DNA from: Humibacter sp049446075 | GTDB taxonomy: Bacteria > Actinomycetota > Actinomycetes > Actinomycetales > Microbacteriaceae | DNA: 64,000 bases | Direction of reading: 5' to 3' | Assembly (NCBI RefSeq): GCF_049446075.1 | Contig: NZ_JBMSEB010000001.1 | Span: 2,542,001 to 2,606,000, forward strand | Shown here: positions 49,792 to 56,711 of the stretch, piece after piece | Numbering within the stretch: position 1 is the first letter of the stretch | Layout of the letters: each line of letters opens with the position of its first letter | The notes under the pieces: model-generated | Database searches by the model: none | What the model saw: only the letters and a program-made list of their open reading frames with translations | What the model was told of the DNA's origin: nothing | Program-made: the position numbers and the translations under genes

Positions 49792-51283
49792 GCTTGTACT
49801 CCCTTGAACTGGTGGTTTCGGATGTTTGCCCGCGGCGGTCGGCGGCGCTTCCGCGAGCGGATGCCACTGCTGCTGCCCACGAGCGGCGTCGCTCCTCGGC
49901 CGTGACGGAATCGAGTCGCGGGACGAAGGTGTCGCCGGATTGCAGCCCGCCGAGGTCCGGATCCCAGAGGCCCCGAGTCGCGCCGGCCAGCAGTGCTGCA
50001 CCGTAGGCAGACAGCTCGGCGACCCGCGAACGTTGGACGACTCGCTGGCTGAGGTCGGCCTGAAGTTGTACGAGCCAATCGTTGGCGGACGGGCCGCCGT
50101 CCAGCAGCACGGAGCCGATCCTCAGCCCGCCGGCCTCGCAGGCCGCGAGCACGTCTTCCACCTGAAGCGCGATGGAATCGGCGGCTGCCCTGGCCAGCGC
50201 GGCGCGGTCTGTTCCCAGCGTGAAGCCGCTCAGCGTTCCCACGGCCGAGGCATCCCACCACGGAGCGGCGAGGCCCGCGAACGCCGGAACGAGGTCTATG
50301 CCGTGGAGCACCGGAGCGCCGGCCGCGATCTCGAGCAGTTCCGCGGGCGTCGTCTGCAAAAGGTCTGCGAGCCAGACAAGAGTCGCGCCCGTGGACAGGA
50401 TGTTGCCCTCGAACGCGCGCATCGTCTTGCCCTGGATCGTCCAGGCGATGGTGCGTGCCAATGACGAGGGCACATACTGCCCCTCACCGACGAGCCCCAT
50501 CACCGACGAGCCCGTTCCGTAGGTCGCCTTCGCCGCACCCTGGGCACGCACACCATGGCCGTACAGTGCGGCATGCGAGTCGGCGAGTACTGCCGCCAAC
50601 GGTGCATCACCGCCGCGGCCGGCTCGGTCGGCGTCCGAGGCGATGAGCTCAGGTAACGCTTGCTCGGGGATGTTGAAGATCTCGAGAAGGTCGGCATCCC
50701 ACGCGACCCGATCGATGTCGAGGAGAAGCGTTCGACTGGCGTTTCCGGTCTCGATCACGTGCTCACCTGTGAGGTTGTACGCCAGCCACGAATCCACCGT
50801 GCCGACCGCCAGGTGACCTGCGCGAGAGAGGCGGCGGTCTGGATCCGATTGGTCCAGGAGCCACTCCAGCTTCGGAGCCGAGAACATCGGGTCGAGCGGC
50901 AACCCCGTTCGGGCGGCCACGTCGGCGGATATCCCGTCGGCGATCAACCGTTGCACTACGCCGGATGTGCGCCGGTCCTGCCATCCGAGCACGGGGCCGA
51001 CGCTACGGCCTGTCGCGCGCTCCCAGACGAGCGCCGACTCGCGTTGGGTTGAAAGTCCGACGGCGCAGATGCGGGACCCGTAGGCATCCCGAGCGCGTCG
51101 AAGAACGGTCAGCACCGATCGCAGGATCTCGGCGGCGTCTTGCTCGACCCAGCCCGGCCGCGGATGCTGTTGGGAAATCGGAACCGTGTCGACTCCGAGC
51201 ACTCTGCGCTCCGAGTCCACCACCACGCACTTGGTGGAACTCGTGCCCTGGTCGACCGCGACGATGACCGGAGAATCAGGCAC
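49781..51283 (-). CDS. FGGY-family carbohydrate kinase
   Basis: This is a 500-residue sugar kinase. The N-terminal phosphate loop is AVDQGTSSTKCVVVDSERRV, then GLSTQRESALVWERATG and YGTGSSVMGL. The C-terminal adenosine motif is LLDGGPSANDWLVQLQADLS with ELSAYGAALLAGA, close to the glycerol-kinase branch. It starts at GTG within GTGCCTGA overlapping the transketolase stop, and overlaps the isomerase at its end. It should phosphorylate the ketose made by the isomerase. D-apulose is one candidate; ribulose, xylulose or erythrulose are others. Confidence 0.85.
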   Translation of the reverse strand: MPDSPVIVAVDQGTSSTKCVVVDSERRVLGVDTVPISQQHPRPGWVEQDAAEILRSVLTVLRRARDAYGSRICAVGLSTQRESALVWERATGRSVGPVLGWQDRRTSGVVQRLIADGISADVAARTGLPLDPMFSAPKLEWLLDQSDPDRRLSRAGHLAVGTVDSWLAYNLTGEHVIETGNASRTLLLDIDRVAWDADLLEIFNIPEQALPELIASDADRAGRGGDAPLAAVLADSHAALYGHGVRAQGAAKATYGTGSSVMGLVGEGQYVPSSLARTIAWTIQGKTMRAFEGNILSTGATLVWLADLLQTTPAELLEIAAGAPVLHGIDLVPAFAGLAAPWWDASAVGTLSGFTLGTDRAALARAAADSIALQVEDVLAACEAGGLRIGSVLLDGGPSANDWLVQLQADLSQRVVQRSRVAELSAYGAALLAGATRGLWDPDLGGLQSGDTFVPRLDSVTAEERRRSWAAAVASARGSAADRRGQTSETTSSREYKHVE

Positions 51284-52250
51284 GCCGGAGCGCCGCCTTC
51301 GCAGCTTCGGCAATGGACTCCGCGGTCAGACCGAAGTATTCGAGGAGGAACGCCGTGCTGCCGGTGGGAGCGAAATCGCGCAGACCGAGAATCTCAACGG
51401 GCACTCGCGCGGCTGCCTCGAGACCGGAAACCACGCTGCTGACGGCGGCGCCGAGGCCACCCGAGACGTTAGCCTCTTCGGCGGTCACAATGGCACGGGT
51501 CTCACGCGCGGCGGCGATGACGGTGTCAGCGTCGAACGGAGCCAGGTAGGCGGCATTGAGCACTCGTGCTCTGATGCCTTCTGATGCGAGCAGGTCGGCG
51601 GCGGCCAAGGTTCGGCTCACCGTGGTCCCGAGTCCGATCAGTGTGACATCCGTGCCTTCTCTGAGGAGCTGGATCGTGCCGCGCTCCAGTGGGGGAGCGC
51701 CCTCGGGGAGGTCAGGTACCTTGAACCGTCCGACCCTGATGAACGCCGGTCGAGGATCCCGTGTCGCGTCTCGTACGGCCTGTCGCGTCTGCTCGCGGTC
51801 TGCCGGTACGACGATGTCGAGCCCGGGCAGCGCGCGGAGCCAGGAGAAGTCTTCGACGGAGTGATGCGTCGGACCGAGTTCGCCGTAGGCCATGCCTGGA
51901 CTCATGCCGCAGAGCGTGACCGGCAGCTGGCTGTAGGTCAGGTCGGCCTTCACCTGCTCCAATGACCGCCCGGTCACGAAGGGCGCCGCGCCGCACGCGA
52001 AAGGGATCATGCCGGCGTTCGCCAGCCCGGCGGCCACACCCACGAGGTTTTGTTCGGCGATGCCGACATTGATGAGGCGGTCCGGGAACTCCTCGCGGAA
52101 CGCCACCAGGTTGCTCGATCCGACCGAGTCGTTGCAGACCGCCACGACGCGCTCGTCGTCGCGCGCTTGCGCTATCAGTTCCTCTGCGAACGAAACTCGG
52201 TTGTCGAACACCTCGGCCGGCCGCGAGAGGGCTGTTTCGATCGTTGTCAT
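51276..52250 (-). CDS. Transketolase-like protein, C-terminal subunit
   Basis: This 324-residue protein contains the pyrimidine-binding and C-terminal domains of a split transketolase. VCNDSVGSSNLVAFREEFPD is followed by RLINVGIAEQNLVGVAAGLA with the catalytic Glu, GPTHHSVEDFSWLRALPGLD and a C-terminal Rossmann-like domain. It functions only with the N-terminal subunit encoded just upstream, with which it shares ATGA. It transfers a two-carbon ketol unit using thiamine diphosphate. Confidence 0.88.
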   Translation of the reverse strand: MTTIETALSRPAEVFDNRVSFAEELIAQARDDERVVAVCNDSVGSSNLVAFREEFPDRLINVGIAEQNLVGVAAGLANAGMIPFACGAAPFVTGRSLEQVKADLTYSQLPVTLCGMSPGMAYGELGPTHHSVEDFSWLRALPGLDIVVPADREQTRQAVRDATRDPRPAFIRVGRFKVPDLPEGAPPLERGTIQLLREGTDVTLIGLGTTVSRTLAAADLLASEGIRARVLNAAYLAPFDADTVIAAARETRAIVTAEEANVSGGLGAAVSSVVSGLEAAARVPVEILGLRDFAPTGSTAFLLEYFGLTAESIAEAAKAALRRA

Positions 52251-53167
52251 GTGAGTTCCTCCAGCGCTGCACTCGCCTGATCGGCGCTCGGCACCTTGTG
52301 GTGCCATTCGACTCGGTCTTCGATGAACGACACCCCGCGACCCTTGACGGTGTTCGCCACGATCGCCACGGGCCGCCCGGCGCTGGAAGGGCCCAGCGCG
52401 GTCAGCAGTTGGTCGTAGTCGTGTCCGTCGACGACGCGTACCTCCCAATTGAACGCTGCGAGCTTCTCGTCGAGGGGATCGAGAGCGTTGGTGTCTTCTG
52501 TCCTGGCCCCTTGCTGAAGCCTGTTGCGGTCGATCACCGCGGTCAGGTTGTCGAGGCGGTAGTGCGAGCCGGCCATAAGCGCCTCCCAGTTCGACCCTTC
52601 CTGCATCTCGCCGTCGCCCAGAACCACGAAGGTGCGCGATGTGCGGCCGGCGAGCTTTGCACCGATCGCCGTTCCCACCGCTACCGGGAATCCGTGGCCG
52701 AGCGGCCCGGTATTCGTCTCCACGCCTGGCACCTTGTTGCGGTTCGGATGCCCATTCAGCGGTGAGAGCGGCGCCATGAATGCGCTCAGTTCGTCGGGTG
52801 AGAAATATCCGCACCTGGCAAGGGTCGAATACAAGGAAGCAGCGGCGTGGCCTTTGCTCAAGATGAACCTGTCACGATCCGGCCAATCGGGATGAGCCGG
52901 ATCGACGTTCAATACGGCGAAGAACAGTGTGGTCAAGATGTCGGTCACCGAGAAGTCTCCGCCGATGTGACCCTGCTGGGCAGTCTCGATCATGGACACG
53001 ACCGAGCGCCGTATCCAAGTCGCCTGCTCCTTGAGGAGCGCGTTGCGCTCGGCCGGAGGCGCCTCGGCGATCATGTGGCGCAGCAGTCGCCAAGCGTCCA
53101 CTCGTTCAGCATCCGGATGCAGCATCTGGGTCTTTCTTCCCGTTCTAGAAGGCGAAGCGCCGGTCAT
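52247..53167 (-). CDS. Transketolase-like protein, N-terminal (TPP-binding) subunit
   Basis: This is a 306-residue subunit. SVVSMIETAQQGHIGGDFSV is followed by RFILSKGHAAASLYSTLARC and the TPP/Mg motif GDGEMQEGSNWEALMAGSHY with NRLQQ. The ATG at 53167 is chosen because it forms ATGA with the stop of the permease remnant upstream, a leftover of ancestral coupling. The ATG at 53125 (MLHPDAERV) is an equally plausible start. The small separate subunits distinguish it from the fused housekeeping Tkt. Confidence 0.86.
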   Translation of the reverse strand: MTGASPSRTGRKTQMLHPDAERVDAWRLLRHMIAEAPPAERNALLKEQATWIRRSVVSMIETAQQGHIGGDFSVTDILTTLFFAVLNVDPAHPDWPDRDRFILSKGHAAASLYSTLARCGYFSPDELSAFMAPLSPLNGHPNRNKVPGVETNTGPLGHGFPVAVGTAIGAKLAGRTSRTFVVLGDGEMQEGSNWEALMAGSHYRLDNLTAVIDRNRLQQGARTEDTNALDPLDEKLAAFNWEVRVVDGHDYDQLLTALGPSSAGRPVAIVANTVKGRGVSFIEDRVEWHHKVPSADQASAALEELT

Positions 53168-53232
53168 CCCTTGACCGCCCCAGCGGTGAGGCCGGAGACG
53201 ATCCAGCGCTGAAGGCTCGATTGAATAGTCAT
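53164..53232 (-). pseudogene. C-terminal stub of a MalG-type sugar ABC permease
   Basis: The 22 codons before the transketolase gene read SLQRWIVSGLTAGAVKG and a stop. That is the characteristic end of carbohydrate ABC permeases (xxQRYxVxGLTAGAVKG). Nothing upstream matches a permease, and the next gene begins 20 bases away. The stub shows that a transporter gene, perhaps a whole ABC set, was deleted from the operon with its last codons left behind. An ATG happens to open the stub, but no ribosome site is seen. Confidence 0.72.
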
Positions 53233-53252
53233 GGTGGAGGGAAGGGCTCGGC

Positions 53253-54128
53253 TCACGGCCGAGCGGCGTGGGCCTTGAGCTTCGCGAACATGTCTTCGAG
53301 TAGAAAGCGCACGTCGACGCTTTCGGCGACACGCACGGTCCTTCCTTCGACGACGACATTCGTCATGCGAGCGTCGTCACCAAACACGTGGACGGCGCGG
53401 TGTCGCCAGATCGCACCGTCGGGGTTGAGAACGACGCTGACAGCGGGTGAGTCGCCCAGCGTGCGGTACTCGATCTCGGGATCCACATGCGCCGCGTTGA
53501 ATTCCTTCAACTGGCGTACCAGGTACGCGCCGAGCTCTCCGTGGGGCGCGACCTTCTCGTCCAGTTCGGCGTATCCCACGCCGACCATGCGATAGACCGA
53601 CATCGGGATCTGCCACACCCGGAGGTTCGACTGGAAGACGACGTTCGCGCTGATGACGTCGTTGCTGAGATTGAACTCGCCCTGCGCTTCACCCCCGGTG
53701 ATCTCGTCGTACGGGGTGCCGCCGATCCAGACGACCGTGAGATCGGGATTGTCCGCGATCGTGGGATCGAGGAGCAAGGCGCTCGCCATGTCGGTGAGCG
53801 GCCCGAGGAAGATGACGAACAATGGGCCTGGCTCATGTGCTGCTCGCACGATGAGCCGAGCGCCGTCCGAGTCCACCGGGGTGCCGGCATTTCGCATCGC
53901 GTGCGGTGCTCCGTTAGCGACTACGACGTCGGTGCGGCCAAGCAGGCCCAGTAGCAGGTCGACCTCGTCCCGACTTTCCTGCATGCTGTGCGGGCTCCGC
54001 CGCTCACCGAAATGGGCGGGAACGATGCCAACCACGTCAAGGCTCGGTGACAGCAGAGCATGCACGATGGCGTACTGATCGTCTGCCTCGTTCTTGGCAT
54101 CCGTGTTGACGATGAGCCGCCGCTTCAC
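53253..54128 (-). CDS. Nucleoside hydrolase (IunH-like)
   Basis: This 291-residue protein has the calcium-binding N terminus NTDAKNEADDQYAIVHALLS, a variant of DTDPGxDDA seen in one subfamily, and a central VIFLGPLTDMASALLLDP. The late catalytic histidine region of classical members is less clear. It would split N-glycosidic bonds of nucleosides or analogues to free sugar and base. The start is GTG with a GGGGGTG site. It is the first gene of the operon, next to the SorC operators, and may release the sugar that the downstream enzymes use. Confidence 0.83.
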   Translation of the reverse strand: MKRRLIVNTDAKNEADDQYAIVHALLSPSLDVVGIVPAHFGERRSPHSMQESRDEVDLLLGLLGRTDVVVANGAPHAMRNAGTPVDSDGARLIVRAAHEPGPLFVIFLGPLTDMASALLLDPTIADNPDLTVVWIGGTPYDEITGGEAQGEFNLSNDVISANVVFQSNLRVWQIPMSVYRMVGVGYAELDEKVAPHGELGAYLVRQLKEFNAAHVDPEIEYRTLGDSPAVSVVLNPDGAIWRHRAVHVFGDDARMTNVVVEGRTVRVAESVDVRFLLEDMFAKLKAHAARP

Positions 54129-54255
54129 TGTGCGTCACCCCCATCGGCACTGTGCATGCGGATCGAATTCCAAAAGCGTTCTGTCAGACCACGTCCGTGC
54201 GCCGTTGCAGGGCCCGTCATTGTTCTCCTTCGTGGGAGTTGGTGGGGAGATGGTG

Positions 54256-54288
54256 TCGCATGAAGATGCGATGGTGCATGTTCATGCA
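54256..54288. promoter_or_regulatory. Two SorC operators near the catabolic operon
   Basis: TCGCATGAAGATGCGA (54256-54271) and TGCATGTTCATGCA (54275-54288) share the core GCAT-N4-ATGC, 18 bases centre to centre. They lie about 130-160 bases upstream of the nucleoside hydrolase start, suited to activation or repression of that promoter. Confidence 0.72.
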
Positions 54289-54392
54289 ACAATAGGACTG
54301 CGCGCATTCCTTGTCAATGGTGGGCAAATATTCGATTGGAAGACGGCGGCAGGACCAGTGGCAGACACGGGGGCCGCCCATCCGGCTGCCGC

Positions 54393-54413
54393 TGCATGTT
54401 TATGCAGTAAATT
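54393..54413 (+). promoter_or_regulatory. Third SorC operator and leaderless promoter of the SorC gene
   Basis: TGCATGTTTATGCA (54393-54406) has the same GCAT-N4-ATGC core. The -10 box TAAATT (54408-54413) follows immediately and ends seven bases before the ATG at 54421, so occupied DNA would block the gene's own promoter. Confidence 0.72.
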
Positions 54414-54420
54414 CGTGCCT

Positions 54421-55428
54421 ATGACAACTGCCGCGCCCGGGGCGTCCGCTCGGCCACCCGCGCAGAAGAAGGTCGCCCTCCTCACCAAGGTGGCCCGCAT
54501 GTATCACGAACGCGGTATGACTCAGCCTGAGATCGCCGAACAACTGAACCTGTCCCAGTCCCGGGTCTCACGCTTGCTCAAGGACGCCGTGGAAATGGGT
54601 GTGGTGCGCACCATCGTCGTTGCGCCGCCTGGAGTGCATACCGACCTGGAAGACGACATACGTGCTCGGTTCGAACTCCGGGACGTCGTGGTCGTCGACG
54701 CGCCTGCCGAACACAACGAAGAGGCCCTCCTTGCGGCCTTGGGCAGCGGGGCCGCTGGGTACCTGGAGGCGTCACTTCGCCCGGATGATCGAATCGGCAT
54801 CTCTTCGTGGTCTTCGACGCTCCTGGCTGTGCTCAGGGCCATGTCGCCGAGAACCACACGCATGGCCAGGGAGGTCGTGCAGATTCTCGGTGGAGTGGGC
54901 AACCCGGCAGCCCAGGTCAAGGCGACTCATCTCGCTGACGGACTGGCTCGCGTGACGGGAAGCAGCGCCGTCTATCTGCCCTTGCCCGGGATCGTGGCCG
55001 ATGCATCAGTCGTCGACGTTCTTTTGAATGATTCGTACACGGGAACGGCGCCGTCTCTCTGGGATGAGCTGACGGTTGCCCTGGTGGGCATCGGAAGCCT
55101 TCAGCCTTCCGAGTTGCTGAAGTCTTCGGGGAACACGATCTCCGCGCAAGACGAGGAGCAGCTACGCAAGCGGGGCGCAGTGGGAGACGTGTGCCTTCGG
55201 TTCTTCGACGCCGCGGGCGATCCCGTCGAAAGCGACCTCGAGCGGCGCGTGATCGGGATTTCGTCCGATCAGTTGAAGCGCACGCCGCGTCGCATCGGCG
55301 TGGCGGGTGGCGACAGAAAGCACGACGCCGTCGTCGCGGCAGTGCGTGGCGGCTGGGTCAACGTTCTGATCACGGATGAGGACACAGCGGAGTACCTGCT
55401 TCGGGCAGACGAGAAGTCGCGGCGCTGA
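54421..55428 (+). CDS. SorC/DeoR-type sugar-binding transcriptional regulator
   Basis: This is a 335-residue regulator. An N-terminal helix-turn-helix (MTQPEIAEQLNLSQSRVSRL) is followed by the SorC phosphosugar-binding domain (DRIGISSWSSTLLAVLRAM, EVVQILGGVGNPAAQ, LVGIGSLQPSELL, RRIGVAGGDRKHDAVVAAVR). Such proteins sense phosphorylated intermediates. It is divergent from the nucleoside hydrolase-transketolase operon and has three matching operators in the shared region. Starting the gene at 54421 rather than upstream is supported by the leaderless promoter. Confidence 0.9.
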   Translation: MTTAAPGASARPPAQKKVALLTKVARMYHERGMTQPEIAEQLNLSQSRVSRLLKDAVEMGVVRTIVVAPPGVHTDLEDDIRARFELRDVVVVDAPAEHNEEALLAALGSGAAGYLEASLRPDDRIGISSWSSTLLAVLRAMSPRTTRMAREVVQILGGVGNPAAQVKATHLADGLARVTGSSAVYLPLPGIVADASVVDVLLNDSYTGTAPSLWDELTVALVGIGSLQPSELLKSSGNTISAQDEEQLRKRGAVGDVCLRFFDAAGDPVESDLERRVIGISSDQLKRTPRRIGVAGGDRKHDAVVAAVRGGWVNVLITDEDTAEYLLRADEKSRR

Positions 55429-55447
55429 CCGCGGCTAGGGCATCCGA

Positions 55448-56458
55448 CTAGCGCGGCGCCGCCCCGGTCGAGCGCCGCACGACCACCTGCGCGGGCGTCG
55501 GCCGCAGTTCGGTCTGCTCGCCCGTCATGAGGGTGAGCAGGCGACGGAAGGTCTTGCGCCCCTCTTCTTCGAGCCCGAGGCGGATCGTGGTGAGCGGGGG
55601 ACGCAGGTACGCGGCCTCGGGAATGTCGTCCATGCCGGTGACCGAGACATCCTCTGGCACGCGCAGTCCCCTGTCGGCGAGCGCCAGGATAGCGCCGATG
55701 GCCATCTGGTCGTTGGCTGCGAGTACCGCCGTGTAGGGGAGCTCGGGGCCGAGAGCTCGCACGGCGTCGTATCCGGATTTCGGCGACCAGTCGCCGTGCA
55801 CGACACCGCCCAGCTCGAGGCCGCGAGCCCCCAGCGCCTCCTCGATGTCCCTCAGGCGGTTGCGGGCCGATGCCCAGCCGACCGGGCCGGCCAGGTGCAG
55901 GAAGCGGCGATGACCGAACTCCACCAGATGGCCGACGAGCTCGGCCATCGCATCGCTTCTCGGGTCTTCCTCGAAGGGAATCACGACGGGCACGTGGAAC
56001 GTCGTGCTCTCGAATGCGTCGTGCAGTTCATCCGTGGATGCGAGCGCGAGGATGCCTGCAACATCCTGCTGGTTCACCAGCTTGATCGCGGCTTCGATGT
56101 TCGCCCTGTCACCGACGTCGAGGGCGATGATGTCGAGCACATAGCCGTTTGCGCGCGCCTCTTCGCTCGCACCCTTCGCGACTTTGCCGGGCCCGACCTG
56201 GGTGATCTCCTGAGTGAGGGCGACGACGCGGTGAGAGCGGCTCGTGGCAAGCGAACGGGCGGTCAGGTTTGGCCGGTACTGCAGTTCGTCGAGTGCCTTG
56301 AGCACCCGCTCCCTGTTCGCGGGCTTGATGCCCGGGTCGCCCTTCAGCAGTCGGCTCACGGTCTGATGGGACACGCCTGCGGCGCGCGCGACGTCGTAGA
56401 TGGTCGGCTGCTTCGTGGGCGGATGGTCCGCCTGAAGGCCTGTGCCGTCTTGTGACAT
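55448..56458 (-). CDS. LacI-family repressor of the beta-galactosidase operon
   Basis: This 336-residue regulator has TIYDVARAAGVSHQTVSRLL as DNA-binding helices, LQYRPNLTARSLATSRSHRV as hinge, and an effector domain with LAANDQMAIGAILALADRGL and SVTGMDDIPEAAYLRPPLTT. The ATG at 56458 follows the site GGGAGGGC; the frame extends upstream through the operators, which is not plausible. It is divergent from the GH42 gene, and two TTACCGGTAA palindromes lie between them. A galactoside is the likely inducer. Confidence 0.9.
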   Translation of the reverse strand: MSQDGTGLQADHPPTKQPTIYDVARAAGVSHQTVSRLLKGDPGIKPANRERVLKALDELQYRPNLTARSLATSRSHRVVALTQEITQVGPGKVAKGASEEARANGYVLDIIALDVGDRANIEAAIKLVNQQDVAGILALASTDELHDAFESTTFHVPVVIPFEEDPRSDAMAELVGHLVEFGHRRFLHLAGPVGWASARNRLRDIEEALGARGLELGGVVHGDWSPKSGYDAVRALGPELPYTAVLAANDQMAIGAILALADRGLRVPEDVSVTGMDDIPEAAYLRPPLTTIRLGLEEEGRKTFRRLLTLMTGEQTELRPTPAQVVVRRSTGAAPR

Positions 56459-56549
56459 CTGCCCTCCCGTGCGCGGCGCTGCTGGCCATAACTGTAGGTG
56501 TGCCTGGCCGGGTTGCCGCACAGGAATGATCGTGGCACAAGAACGGCAC

Positions 56550-56598
56550 TTCGTTACCGGTAACGAAATCATTACAACATATTGTTACCGGTAACGAA
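56550..56598. promoter_or_regulatory. Twin LacI operators
   Basis: TTCGTTACCGGTAACGAA (56550-56567) is a perfect 18-bp palindrome. GTTACCGGTAAC (56584-56595), within TTGTTACCGGTAACGAA, repeats its core 31 bases further on. Both lie between the divergent LacI and GH42 genes. The spacing is about three helical turns. Confidence 0.85.
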
Positions 56599-56711
56599 AT
56601 GGGTTAGCGTTCACCGCGACGTTCCACTCGAGCAGCAGTTCTCAAGACCCGCAACACGCTCGCGGCAACGCCGCCCTGAACAACGCACCCCAGCCAGACA
56701 ACGGAGTCCCT

